A DNA stretch of 33,487 nt from Promethearchaeia archaeon (GCA_029856085.1 JAHQWI010000112.1:1-33487); one strand, 5' to 3'. Counted from the first letter of the stretch, positions 6,577-15,325 are shown. Notes: generated by a model not told the origin, from the sequence alone. Made by a program: numbers and translations.

Positions 6577-9222
6577 TTATTTAATGATATCATAAAGAGA
6601 TTGAATTTTAAAAGAGTTTATAATTTCCTGTTTTGAATGATCTTTACATGTTTCAAGACCACTTGCGATTTCAATATCAATATCCCAAGTTTCATTAGGT
6701 TCCATAGAAAAGAAGTTATCAGAAGCTATAAAATCGACTAAACCTGAATCAATGTTGACATATAAAGCAATACTCTTAGCTTTCAATTTCAATTTAAATT
6801 GAACTTTATTATTCTTTTTTCTCTCTATATCTTCAAAAGAACTTGATATTTCTGGATCTCTTAAATTAAAGAATTTTGGTGCATCAAATAAACGAAATCC
6901 TCGATATATTATTTCTTTCTTCCCATTATTAGAATATAATTTATAGAAGATAATATTGTTTTGCATGTTAAATTGTTCTTTGTTAATATTGCTAACATCT
7001 TCTAACCCTAATTTTAAAGAACTACAAGGAGAGACTTTAGAATTATAAATTCCTTTCATGAGTGTATTCCCCTCTGAATTAAGAATTTTCCAATCTAACT
7101 CAATATCGCAAGATCTTATTAAATCATTTGTCACCCAGAATTCAATTTGGTCTGGATCTTCTTTGACACTAGCAAATAATGATTGATAAAATCGCTTTGC
7201 AAAATAATGAAGCGCTTTCCATCTACCATAATAATCCAATGAAGACCAACTTGCAACTGGCCAGCAATCATTCAATTGCCAATAAAGAGATCCCATACAA
7301 TGATAGTCACTACGATTTTGTCTCCAATATTCAACACCATATTCTATAGCTTCTGCTTGAGTAATTTGTGACAAAATTACTTGATGCTCGAAATCTCGTG
7401 GTATGGAAAAACGCTTATCCATATAATCCATAATTTTCTGATTGCCAGCGGCATTTTTCTGATGATTTTCCATTATCTGGGAATTGAAATCATATTGATT
7501 AGGGGGACAAAATTTTTCAATAGTTTTCAAAGAAGGAAAAGATTCAAAGCCAAATTCTGACATGAAACGAGAATTGAAATCTCTATAAGCAGAGAATGGC
7601 AAATTTCCATGCCAAACAGCCCAGTAGTGTGAATCACCCGCATTGGGATTATTTGAACTCCTTGCTGCTAGATTTTCAATAATGAAACCACTTGATGGTG
7701 AACTAGGCCAATATGGTCGAGTTGGATCAAATTTCTTAATTAATTGAGGTATCAACTCTTCAAATATTCTCAAATAGAAATCTTTTAAAAACTTAAGCCT
7801 CTTTGTATTATCTTCTACAACCCCGGAACTAATTAATAACCTCTTCCATAAGCCTTCAATTTCATTATTGCCACACCATAATGCAAGGCTAGTATGGTTT
7901 CGTAATTTCTTAATATTTTGTGTAACCTCTTTCTCCACGTTTTTAATAAAATCATCACTATAAGGATAAAGCGCACATGCGAATGGGAAATCCTGCCAGA
8001 CTAACAATCCCAATTCATCACACAAATTATAAAAAGACTCATCCTCATAAATCCCTCCACCCCATACACGAATCATGTTCATGTTAGCTTTTTTAGCATA
8101 ATTTAAATTCATTGAATAAAGTCCTAGCTTCTTACCCCTTGGAATAAAGCTATCTACAGGAATCCAATTTGCACCCTTCGCAAAGACAGGAATTCCGTTT
8201 AGAAGAAAATAGAAAGTTTCCCCCCATCTATCCGGTTTTCTAACAAGTTGAATCTCTCGTAACCCTATTTTTTGTTTTACTGTTTCTAACACTCCATCTT
8301 TTAAAATTGAAACTTCTAGTTGATAAAGGTTTGGGGTACCGAGCTCGTGTGTCCACCATAGGAAAGGATTTTCAATATCAAAGTTAAATGTTTCCTTTTG
8401 CTTACTCAGAGGGATTTCCTTTACAAAAATTTCATCGTTTGGTGCTCTTAACTGAGCTTTGATTATATAATTAATCCCCCGAATATTTTCAATATTTGAT
8501 GTTAAATCAATTTCTATGAACAGTTTTGCCGATTTTACTTCAATCGTAGAAAATTCAGTAGGATTACTAATATTCAATGGATCTTTATTATATTCGAGAT
8601 TTGTATAGGGAAAAACTGATTTGATTTTAATATCATCAAATCCTATAACTTCAACAGTTTTCCATATCCCGATATCTGGTAATTTCGGTCCCCAATCCCA
8701 GCCAAAAGAATACTGCGCTTTCCTCAAATAAGGAACCCCAGGGATTGCGGCATAACCTGTGTTTAATTTTATTTTGTTTCTTTCTATATATTCACGACTT
8801 TTTGCAGTAGGACTCTTAAAATTGATTACTAATTTATTTCCTGATTGTTTTAGTTTAGATTTTACTTCAAAATCATATCTAACAAACATGTTGTTTACGG
8901 AACCTATTAATTCACCATTTAAGTTCACCTCTGCTATTGTATCTAATCCATTGAACCGTAATAAAATGTGCTTATGTTCTAAAAATTCTGGATCCAAGTT
9001 GAATTCCTTTTCATAAAACCAATTAGATTCATAAATCCATTTCATCTCATGCTCATTTTCACCATAAAAAGGATCCTCGATAATGTTATTTTCAAGTAGA
9101 GCTTCAAAAACAGTTCCAGGTACTTGAGCATCTATTTCAACTGATTTTTCAGAATTTTTTAATTCCCATAATCCATCCAATGATATTTTTTCGACTTTTT
9201 GCGATATACTCACCAACTCCAA
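6577..9222 (-). CDS. Beta-mannosidase-like glycoside hydrolase (GH2)
   Basis: GH2 beta-mannosidases release terminal beta-1,4-mannose from mannosides and N-glycan or mannan fragments with retention of configuration. The 881-residue protein shows the whole family: sugar-binding domain with DGLWEL and WIYESNWFYEKEF, FGWDWGPKLPDIGIW at about 173-187, a central sandwich with NPFLWWTHELGTPNLY, then the TIM barrel with KGANWIPVDSF, MIRVWGGGIYEDESFYNLCD, the acid/base E454 in WCGNNEIEGLW and the nucleophile E556 in MSEFGFESF. WQLNDCWPVASWSSLDYYGRWKALHY is also typical. There is no signal peptide, so it should act inside the cell. The TTG at 9222 is the furthest start; a few residues of uncertainty remain. 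No sugar transporter or other glycosidase is near. Exact substrate (mannose versus glucosamine) is not proven. Confidence 0.92.
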   Translation of the reverse strand: MELVSISQKVEKISLDGLWELKNSEKSVEIDAQVPGTVFEALLENNIIEDPFYGENEHEMKWIYESNWFYEKEFNLDPEFLEHKHILLRFNGLDTIAEVNLNGELIGSVNNMFVRYDFEVKSKLKQSGNKLVINFKSPTAKSREYIERNKIKLNTGYAAIPGVPYLRKAQYSFGWDWGPKLPDIGIWKTVEVIGFDDIKIKSVFPYTNLEYNKDPLNISNPTEFSTIEVKSAKLFIEIDLTSNIENIRGINYIIKAQLRAPNDEIFVKEIPLSKQKETFNFDIENPFLWWTHELGTPNLYQLEVSILKDGVLETVKQKIGLREIQLVRKPDRWGETFYFLLNGIPVFAKGANWIPVDSFIPRGKKLGLYSMNLNYAKKANMNMIRVWGGGIYEDESFYNLCDELGLLVWQDFPFACALYPYSDDFIKNVEKEVTQNIKKLRNHTSLALWCGNNEIEGLWKRLLISSGVVEDNTKRLKFLKDFYLRIFEELIPQLIKKFDPTRPYWPSSPSSGFIIENLAARSSNNPNAGDSHYWAVWHGNLPFSAYRDFNSRFMSEFGFESFPSLKTIEKFCPPNQYDFNSQIMENHQKNAAGNQKIMDYMDKRFSIPRDFEHQVILSQITQAEAIEYGVEYWRQNRSDYHCMGSLYWQLNDCWPVASWSSLDYYGRWKALHYFAKRFYQSLFASVKEDPDQIEFWVTNDLIRSCDIELDWKILNSEGNTLMKGIYNSKVSPCSSLKLGLEDVSNINKEQFNMQNNIIFYKLYSNNGKKEIIYRGFRLFDAPKFFNLRDPEISSSFEDIERKKNNKVQFKLKLKAKSIALYVNIDSGLVDFIASDNFFSMEPNETWDIDIEIASGLETCKDHSKQEIINSFKIQSLYDIIK

Positions 9223-9334
9223 AAAGGTAGAATGTAATTATAGAAGAACCTTTATTAAAAAATGAAATAAATCTTAAATAAATTGATATCAAGTAATGCA
9301 TTAATCAGAACTATAAATATAATAAAGGTATAAA

Positions 9335-9649
9335 ATGAACTATTATCTTTTCTTAGTAACTGTTCCAAATATTGATGAGGGGCAAAAAATTGCTAGGAAT
9401 TTAGTAGAAAGCAAACTTGTAGCTTGTGTAAACATTATTAAAAACATCTCTTCAATATATAGATGGAAAGGAGAAATTGAGGAGGATAGTGAACATTTAT
9501 TATTGATCAAAACTACCGAAGAGAAGAGTGACTTATTAATTCAAAGAATTACTAAAATCCATTCGTACAAGAATGCTGAATGCATTGGTCTAAAGATTGA
9601 AAAAGGATCTAAAAAATATTTAAATTGGATTAAAGACGTTGTTGATTGA
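9335..9649 (+). CDS. cutA: CutA1-family protein
   Basis: CutA1 proteins are small, very stable trimers with a ferredoxin-like fold, linked to divalent-metal tolerance in bacteria although their molecular role is unsettled. The 104-residue length and motifs fit: VTVPNIDEGQKIARNLVESKLVACVNII near the N-terminus, SIYRWKGEIEEDSEHLLLIKTT in the middle, and IHSYKNAECIGL then KYLNWI at the end. ATG at 9335 is the clear start. It is the first gene of a same-strand run to 12.8 kb; the next gene begins 25 bases after its stop. Confidence 0.94.
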   Translation: MNYYLFLVTVPNIDEGQKIARNLVESKLVACVNIIKNISSIYRWKGEIEEDSEHLLLIKTTEEKSDLLIQRITKIHSYKNAECIGLKIEKGSKKYLNWIKDVVD

Positions 9650-9673
9650 ATAAAAAATTATTTACTTTGAATC

Positions 9674-10516
9674 ATGGTAAGCAATGCTTTTCAAGTAGAT
9701 TGGGTTTTTGTTGATACAGTTATAATCATTTCATTATTCTTACTTCTATTAGGTGTAAAAATTTTCAAATCAACTCATCGATGGCGCTTAAGCTTTTCTA
9801 ACCAGGCTTTAGAATATTATTCTTTTCCAAAACCATATGATCTTGGTAGGAGTCATTACATCAAAACAAAACACTGTAGTTTGACGAGAAATTCTTCTTT
9901 ACATAAACAGTTTGATGAATGTCCGTTAATCTTAATTTTAAGAACAAGTTTTAAAAAACATCTAACGAAAATCATAACAGAGGGTTTAAGCAGCTATGGT
10001 TTCAATGTTATTAATTTGAAACTTAATATTAAACTTGATTCAAGTTCAAATACGTTAAATAAAACTATTAATGATGAGATAAAATCCTTAATTTCATTAA
10101 TACTAGATTATTTTAAACATGAAGGGCTTTTAACAAATTCAAAATATATTCTATTAAATTTATCAAAACCTTTCGTTCCAAATACAGAAATTTTATCAGA
10201 TCCAAAAAAGATTGGATTCATATTAATTAATCCAAGGATGAATAAATACAATATTGGAAGTTTAAAAGAAACTTTTCATATCTTACCACAATATACTCAA
10301 TTATTTTATATTTTTAGTAAAAAGAGCTTCTTTATTTTAAAAAATAATGATTTAAAACATTTTACTAAGGAATTTGATGAAACTATCACAAATAAAGCAA
10401 AATTAATAACACTAGAGAAATCCACTAAAAGTTTTAAATATTATGAAACGATTCTCTTAGGCATTATTATTGATATACTAGAAAATAAATTAATGAAATC
10501 TAAAAATTACACTTAA
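9674..10516 (+). CDS. Membrane-anchored protein, possible inactive alpha/beta-hydrolase fold
   Basis: I do not recognise a family with confidence. The 280-residue protein has one N-terminal membrane segment (about residues 10-31), followed by a basic stretch, so it is probably anchored with most of the chain in the cytoplasm. After residue 83, the pattern CPLILILRTSFKKHLTKII, then SSYGFNVINLKL, a strand KYILLNL, a strand KIGFILINPR and a strand QLFYIFSKKSFF alternates strands and helices as in alpha/beta hydrolases. The place where a GxSxG nucleophile would be expected reads LLNLSKPF, so if the fold is right it is probably not an enzyme. It sits between cutA and a nucleotidyltransferase gene, with gaps of 24 and 3 bases, so it is likely co-transcribed. 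Confidence 0.7.
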   Translation: MVSNAFQVDWVFVDTVIIISLFLLLLGVKIFKSTHRWRLSFSNQALEYYSFPKPYDLGRSHYIKTKHCSLTRNSSLHKQFDECPLILILRTSFKKHLTKIITEGLSSYGFNVINLKLNIKLDSSSNTLNKTINDEIKSLISLILDYFKHEGLLTNSKYILLNLSKPFVPNTEILSDPKKIGFILINPRMNKYNIGSLKETFHILPQYTQLFYIFSKKSFFILKNNDLKHFTKEFDETITNKAKLITLEKSTKSFKYYETILLGIIIDILENKLMKSKNYT

Positions 10517-10519
10517 TTC

Positions 10520-11227
10520 ATGAAGGATAAAAAAATTTTAAGAGATCACCATAATATTATAACCTACTCGGAAGATAAATGGGCTTTATTAAAAAGTAAA
10601 AGAGTAAATGCTATAAAATTATTAGAATTGTTTGTTAATGAAGGCTTTAAGCCCATTGTACATGGAAGCATTGCCCGTGGTGATGTTCATGAGTCTAGCG
10701 ACATCGATATTGTATTTATTAAAAAAGTTCCCTCATTCCAGATTGAATACGTTTTAAATAAAAATGGTTATGAAAAATATTTTAGAGAAATTATTATGGC
10801 AACACCACTAGATTCAATCAAATTGTATATTCATTTAAGTGAATTGGAGAGCATCACCATTCCCCTTTCTAAATTTGATAAAAGAATTTTTGAATTCTAT
10901 AATTTTGGAGGAAAATTAACCTTAAATAAGTTAAAATCAGAGAATAGAGTAGCGGGGATAGATAAAAGACTTGTATTAATTAAACCTAACGTACACGGCC
11001 ATGAGGAAATTTCAGTTATTGGGAACGAAGCTCTTGCTGCCAAAGAAGTAGGAGTAAGTATTGATACTGTGAATGAACGCAAAAGAGTATTATTAAGACG
11101 AGAGAAATATGGGAGAACTGGAGTATTTTTAAAAAGAAATCTCGAATTTAATGAATCTACCGAGGAAGTGTTAAAAAACCTTGCTAAAAGAAAGGCGATA
11201 GTGAGAAAAAAACTACTTAAATCATGA
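10520..11227 (+). CDS. Predicted nucleotidyltransferase (Pol-beta superfamily, COG2413-like)
   Basis: The core HGSIARGDVHESSDIDIVFI (residues 48-67) is the GS-x-RG...DxD signature of the DNA polymerase-beta nucleotidyltransferase superfamily, with metal-binding D61 and D63. These enzymes transfer nucleotides to proteins, RNA or small molecules; the substrate here is unknown. The C-terminal half is basic and ends KRKAIVRKKLLKS, suggesting RNA or other nucleic-acid contact (inference). Length and layout resemble archaeal COG2413 proteins, which I recall as uncharacterised. The stop codon overlaps the next gene's ATG (ATGA at 11224-11227), which points to translational coupling with the radical-SAM protein and a shared pathway. 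Confidence 0.82.
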   Translation: MKDKKILRDHHNIITYSEDKWALLKSKRVNAIKLLELFVNEGFKPIVHGSIARGDVHESSDIDIVFIKKVPSFQIEYVLNKNGYEKYFREIIMATPLDSIKLYIHLSELESITIPLSKFDKRIFEFYNFGGKLTLNKLKSENRVAGIDKRLVLIKPNVHGHEEISVIGNEALAAKEVGVSIDTVNERKRVLLRREKYGRTGVFLKRNLEFNESTEEVLKNLAKRKAIVRKKLLKS

Positions 11228-12375
11228 GAAAAGCTAAAGTTATCAAATCGAAAGAAAATAATTTATATATAAAGGGAAGAGGAATTCCTAAAGGATGTAA
11301 ACTTTGTCTAAAGGGACAAAAAACAGTATTATTTTTAAATGGAATATGTCAAAAACCCGATCATTGCTCTTGGTATTGCCCGATTTCAACAGAAAGAAGA
11401 GATAAAAATTTAACTTTCGCAAATGAGATCGAAATTACTTCAAAAGAAGGTTTGTTAGAAGAAGTAAATAAGATAGATGCAAAAGGAATGAGTATTACTG
11501 GGGGTGAACCACTTTCTGAATTGAATTTAGAGGAAACTCTTGATTATATTAAATATATAAAAATTCAAAAGGGCAATAAATTTCATGTTCATCTATATAC
11601 GAATGGCATTAACTTCAATAATTCAATTGCTAGTAAACTCGATCTAGCAGGATTGGATGAGATTAGATTCCATCCTCCCAAAGAAAATTGGTCAAATATT
11701 GAATTTGCTTTGAATAAGGGATTGGTAGTTGGAGCAGAAGTTCCTATAATACCTAATAAAGAAAAGATAAAAGAGCTTCACAATTTTATCATTTATCTCA
11801 ATAGTATAGGGGTAGACTTTATAAATCTAAATGAATTTGAATATTGTTTTCCTAATAGTGAATCATTAAAAAGCCGAGGATATCAATTGAAAAAAGGTTC
11901 CATTGCATCTGTAGTCAATAGTCGTGAAGTTGCAATTGATCTAATGAAAGATTTGTGTAATAAAGTTTCCATCAAAATGCATTTTTGTCTTATACGTTCA
12001 AAGGATTATTATCAGTTAAAAAATAGGTACTTACGAAGGGCTAAAAATATAAAATTACCATTTGAGGTAATTACTGAAGAAGGGCTTTTAATGTTCGCAC
12101 AAATCGAGGGAAATAAAGATGATCTAGAAAAATTTAGCAATATTTTATTAACAGAAATGAAATTAAATAAAAATTTTATATTATTTAATGGTAATGACAT
12201 AAAATTACCTTTATCTCTCTCACTAGATAACCAAATTATATCATTATTTGAAAGATTTCAACTTAAAGGATATATTGTGGAAATGATACCCTTTAGACCA
12301 CAAAAATATCAACAAATAACAGAAAAAACCCCTATAAAATTATTTAAAGAAGAATTTGGCTTAAATGAAAGTTAA
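11224..12375 (+). CDS. Radical-SAM protein (COG2108-like) with unusual CX5CX3C cluster motif
   Basis: Radical-SAM enzymes use a 4Fe-4S cluster to cleave S-adenosylmethionine. The 383-residue product has a leading CKLC (C25, C28), the likely cluster cysteines in GICQKPDHCSWYCPIS (C42, C48, C52), an SAM-binding TGGEPLSE at 92-99, and a barrel-like run through about residue 250. The cluster spacing is CX5CX3C, not the standard CX3CX2C; the bases at 11340-11385 were read codon by codon and contain no ambiguity. Overall it resembles archaeal COG2108 proteins, related to activating enzymes and uncharacterised. The C-terminal 100 residues are a separate domain. It overlaps the nucleotidyltransferase gene by 4 bases and the GNAT gene by 11. 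Confidence 0.83.
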   Translation: MRKAKVIKSKENNLYIKGRGIPKGCKLCLKGQKTVLFLNGICQKPDHCSWYCPISTERRDKNLTFANEIEITSKEGLLEEVNKIDAKGMSITGGEPLSELNLEETLDYIKYIKIQKGNKFHVHLYTNGINFNNSIASKLDLAGLDEIRFHPPKENWSNIEFALNKGLVVGAEVPIIPNKEKIKELHNFIIYLNSIGVDFINLNEFEYCFPNSESLKSRGYQLKKGSIASVVNSREVAIDLMKDLCNKVSIKMHFCLIRSKDYYQLKNRYLRRAKNIKLPFEVITEEGLLMFAQIEGNKDDLEKFSNILLTEMKLNKNFILFNGNDIKLPLSLSLDNQIISLFERFQLKGYIVEMIPFRPQKYQQITEKTPIKLFKEEFGLNES

Positions 12376-12823
12376 AAATATTAATTCAAGAGATTTAAAA
12401 CAAATTATGATCCTTGAAAAAGAAGTATTCAAGGAAAATGCTTTTTCCAAGCAATTAATGGAAGAATTAATGCATCACAATACTCTCTTTTTAAAGTTAG
12501 TTAATGATAAAAATAAAAATGAACTTATGGGTTTTATAATACTCATAAAAGATAGAATAGACAGAGTTAATATTATCAATTTTCTCATAAACACTAGATT
12601 TCAAAATAAAGGTTATGGTGCTCTTCTCTTAAAAAATACTTTACAAAAGATAACGCAATTAAAAGAGATCAAGAAAGTGGTATTAAACGTTCAAGTAAGT
12701 AATTCACAAGCAATTAAATTATATGAGAAATTTAATTTTAGAAAAAATCCAGAAAAAATTGAGAATTATTATCAATCTGGAGAAAGTGCGTATTTAATGG
12801 AATTAGATATAGACTCTCTATAA
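12365..12823 (+). CDS. GNAT-family acetyltransferase, RimI/Ard1-like
   Basis: GNAT enzymes move an acetyl group from acetyl-CoA to an amine; the RimI/Ard1 branch acts on protein N-termini. The 152-residue protein shows the acetyl-CoA pyrophosphate-binding motif A as NTRFQNKGYGALLLKN (about residues 76-91), then LNVQVSNSQAIKLYEKFNF, a hallmark of RimI-like members, and a C-terminal ENYYQSGESAYLMELDI that also matches them. It overlaps the radical-SAM gene by 11 bases and closes the run that began at cutA. Substrate is unproven; linkage to the two preceding enzymes could mean a modification pathway rather than general N-terminal acetylation. Confidence 0.87.
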   Translation: MKVKNINSRDLKQIMILEKEVFKENAFSKQLMEELMHHNTLFLKLVNDKNKNELMGFIILIKDRIDRVNIINFLINTRFQNKGYGALLLKNTLQKITQLKEIKKVVLNVQVSNSQAIKLYEKFNFRKNPEKIENYYQSGESAYLMELDIDSL

Positions 12824-12830
12824 ACCAAAG

Positions 12831-12840
12831 CTTATATATA
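12831..12840 (+). promoter_or_regulatory. TATA box upstream of the 51-residue gene
   Basis: CTTATATATA lies just after the GNAT stop and about 75 bases before the GTG start at 12910. The predicted transcript start (about 25 bases downstream) would leave a leader of nearly 50 bases that contains an AAAGGGG ribosome-binding site at 12893-12899. Confidence 0.4.
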
Positions 12841-12909
12841 ATTTCTTTTATAATTTGTGTAAATAATAATTATTTCATATCAATTTTAAATTAAAGGGGT
12901 TGATAAAAA

Positions 12910-13065
12910 GTGGCACCCATTGGCAAAGAACTTCAAGATGAAATTAAGAAAGGTGTTTCGCTCGAAAAAGTTGATGAAGAAGAACTACGAAAACGGGAAG
13001 ACGAAAAGAAGAAACGCATGGAAGAGCTTGAAAAAGTAAAAGCAGCTTTAGGGCAAAAAGAATAG
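12910..13065 (+). CDS. Small highly charged helical protein (51 residues)
   Basis: This short ORF has all the marks of a real gene: its own TATA box, a strong AAAGGGG ribosome-binding site ten bases before a GTG start, a GC-richer coding stretch than the flanks, and a T-tract terminator right after the stop. The product begins MAPIGKELQDEIKKGVSLEK and continues as a nearly unbroken Lys/Glu/Arg helix ending KVKAALGQKE. About 60 percent of residues are charged. It could be a coiled-coil partner or a small nucleic-acid or ribosome-associated protein; no family is recognised. It sits between the GNAT gene and pelota but appears to be its own transcription unit. Confidence 0.75.
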   Translation: MAPIGKELQDEIKKGVSLEKVDEEELRKREDEKKKRMEELEKVKAALGQKE

Positions 13066-13071
13066 AGTCTA

Positions 13072-13107
13072 CTAGTTTAACTAGGATATTTTTTATCTTT
13101 TTTTATT
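13072..13107 (+). terminator. Transcription terminator after the 51-residue gene
   Basis: A perfect small inverted repeat CTAGTTTAACTAG at 13072-13084 starts 7 bases after the stop codon and is followed by runs of six and seven T residues (13089-13094 and 13098-13104). T-tracts are the main termination signal of archaeal RNA polymerase, with or without a hairpin. Confidence 0.5.
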
Positions 13108-13210
13108 TATTTTATTTTAATTCAATATTTCTCAATCTCAAATTAAATTAAGCTTATCTTAAACTATTGATTAATTTTAAATAGCAACAATTTGGAGTTA
13201 GTTTTAGGAT

Positions 13211-14284
13211 TTGAAAATTCTTGAAATCGATCAGAAACATAAAGAGATCACAGTTAAACCTGAGAACCTTAACGATTTATGGACGCTCTATAATATCATA
13301 AGTGAGGGTGATGAGATATCTGCCCGCACACAGAGAAGAGTTGTGTTGAAAGAAGGATCCAAAGGAGAGAGAAAAGTAATGAAGTTGAAATTGAAGGTTG
13401 AATCAATTGCTTTTCATGAATTTTCAAATCGATTAAGGGTTAAAGGAAAAATTCTTGAGGGTCCTGATGATTTTGTCAGCTACGGATCTTATCACACATT
13501 TAACATAGAAAAATTACAAAAAATTACTATAGTCAAGGAAAAGTGGGCTAATTACGAATTAAGACGATTAAAAGAAAGTTCAAAATTTGAAAATAACTTC
13601 ATTATACTGCTTGTAGCAATTGAAACAGGTTTAGCAACCATTGCTATAATTACCAACTTCAGCCATAAAAGGATTGCTACGATCAAAACTCACATTCCAG
13701 GAAAACGATATCAACAAACATATCGTAACAAGGCATTATTAGAATTTTATGAGGGCATTGGGAAGGTCGTAAAGGAAAATCTTTTATCACATGATGTGAA
13801 TCTAATAATCTTTTGTGGTCCAGGAAATACTAAAGACTATTTTATAGAGTATTTGCAGAAAAACCTTAATTCTGGTAATTTAACAAGAATCGAGACTTGT
13901 CATGCAAGTTCAGGAACAGAAAGTGCAATAGTTGAAACGTTAAAATCTAAGAAACTAGCAAGATTAAAAAAAGAAGTTAAGATCTTACAAGAAACGGAAC
14001 TCATTGAAAATGTACTTTCTCAATTCGCCCTTGACGCTGATCTTATTGTTATAGGTTTAAATGAGGTTTCTAGTGCTTCTGAGAGGGGGGCAATTAAACA
14101 ACTTTTAATTGCTGATGTAATGATTCGAGGAGCCTCGAAAGATCATAAGTTAAAAATTGAAGAAATCATAACTAACGTGGAGAACGCAGGTGGAGAAATA
14201 AATATTATGAGCACTGAGAATGTTGCTGGAGATCAATTGGTAAATCTAGGATCATTAGTTGGAATTTTACGATATAAATTTTAG
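13211..14284 (+). CDS. pelA: Pelota/Dom34, ribosome rescue factor
   Basis: Archaeal pelota is an eRF1-like protein that enters the A site of stalled ribosomes and, with aEF1A and ABCE1, splits them. The 357-residue length is standard. The N-terminal Sm-like domain is clear (MKILEIDQKHKEITVKPEN, DLWTLYNII, DEISARTQRRVV, FHEFSNRLRVKGKI), the central domain follows from about residue 135 (NFIILLVAIETGLATIAII), and the C-terminal domain carries NVLSQFALDADLIVIGLNEV, SSASERGAIKQLLIAD, NAGGEINIMSTEN and LGSLVGILRYKF. As in all pelotas there is no GGQ peptide-release motif. Start is TTG at 13211. A radical-SAM/TRAM gene follows after 9 bases, so the two likely share an mRNA. Confidence 0.96.
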   Translation: MKILEIDQKHKEITVKPENLNDLWTLYNIISEGDEISARTQRRVVLKEGSKGERKVMKLKLKVESIAFHEFSNRLRVKGKILEGPDDFVSYGSYHTFNIEKLQKITIVKEKWANYELRRLKESSKFENNFIILLVAIETGLATIAIITNFSHKRIATIKTHIPGKRYQQTYRNKALLEFYEGIGKVVKENLLSHDVNLIIFCGPGNTKDYFIEYLQKNLNSGNLTRIETCHASSGTESAIVETLKSKKLARLKKEVKILQETELIENVLSQFALDADLIVIGLNEVSSASERGAIKQLLIADVMIRGASKDHKLKIEEIITNVENAGGEINIMSTENVAGDQLVNLGSLVGILRYKF

Positions 14285-14293
14285 TAAATTAAT

Positions 14294-15325
14294 ATGACAG
14301 CTGAAATAATCTATGTGAATAAAAAATCGGGAATTCCCCTATATGGAATAGATTATATAGGAATAATCGATCGAAGTACAAATGTCATAGAACTTAAACC
14401 TTTGACATTATGCAACCTAAAATGTAAATACTGTTTTGTAAGAGCCGGTGATTATAATAATAATTTTATAGTCGATCATAGTTACTTAATCGAGAAAGTA
14501 GATGTAATAATAGAAAATAAAGGAAGGAATAATATTGAAATCCATTTAGCACCATACGGAGAAATTTTACTTTATCCAAAACTTATAGAATTAATTAAAA
14601 ATCTTTGGAAAATAGACGGAATTGAAACAATTTCTATGCAATCTAACGGAATACTCCTCAATCAAGAAATAATTAAACAACTCGAAATCGCGGGGTTAAC
14701 ACGTATCAATATTAGTTTAAATTCTTTAAATGAAGAAAAAGCAAGCTACTTGTGTGATTCATATTTCAATATAGATGCTCTGTTAAAAAACATAAAAACA
14801 CTATTAAACACTAAAATCAATGTATTGATTGCTCCTGTGTGGTTTCCAGGAGAGAATGATGATGATATAGAAGAAATAATTAAATTTATAATCGATCTAA
14901 GAGACCAAGGTTATTCTGAAAAGAAAATTCAAATTGGAATCCAAAAATACTTAATTTATAAAACGGGAAGAAAACTAAAAAAAATTAGACCAAAAAGCTG
15001 GGATTTCTTCTATAAACAATTATCCAGATTAGAAAAAAGATACAAGATTAAACTAAAACTTGGTCCAAGAGATTTTAATATTCATAAACGGAAAAATGTT
15101 GCATCCTTAGACGTTAAAAAGAATGAATTCATAAAACTAACTATTATCTCTAAAGGTCGTTGGAAAAATGAATTTATTGGAAAAATTGATGATAATTTTG
15201 GAGTAAAAGTACTTGTAAACGAACCATCAATCAATTCAGAGAATTTTATTGGTAAGAAGATTACCGCTAGAATTATAAAGGCAAACTATAAAAATAACAT
15301 TTTAACCGCAGTTTTTCCAATATAA
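14294..15325 (+). CDS. Radical-SAM protein with C-terminal TRAM-like domain (COG2100-like)
   Basis: The 343-residue protein has a canonical radical-SAM cluster motif CNLKCKYC (C40, C44, C47), a glycine-rich SAM region around HLAPYGEILLYPKL, and typical barrel strands (IETISMQSNGILL, LTRINISLNSL). Residues from about 278 to the end form a small beta-rich domain with SKGRWKNEFIGKIDDNFG and KKITARIIKANY, which looks like a TRAM domain, an RNA-binding fold found on tRNA-modifying enzymes such as MiaB and TrmA relatives. The set-up matches the archaeal COG2100 group of unknown function. Being nine bases downstream of pelota suggests a role linked to ribosomes or RNA, possibly modification of tRNA, rRNA or a translation factor (inference). 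Confidence 0.82.
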   Translation: MTAEIIYVNKKSGIPLYGIDYIGIIDRSTNVIELKPLTLCNLKCKYCFVRAGDYNNNFIVDHSYLIEKVDVIIENKGRNNIEIHLAPYGEILLYPKLIELIKNLWKIDGIETISMQSNGILLNQEIIKQLEIAGLTRINISLNSLNEEKASYLCDSYFNIDALLKNIKTLLNTKINVLIAPVWFPGENDDDIEEIIKFIIDLRDQGYSEKKIQIGIQKYLIYKTGRKLKKIRPKSWDFFYKQLSRLEKRYKIKLKLGPRDFNIHKRKNVASLDVKKNEFIKLTIISKGRWKNEFIGKIDDNFGVKVLVNEPSINSENFIGKKITARIIKANYKNNILTAVFPI

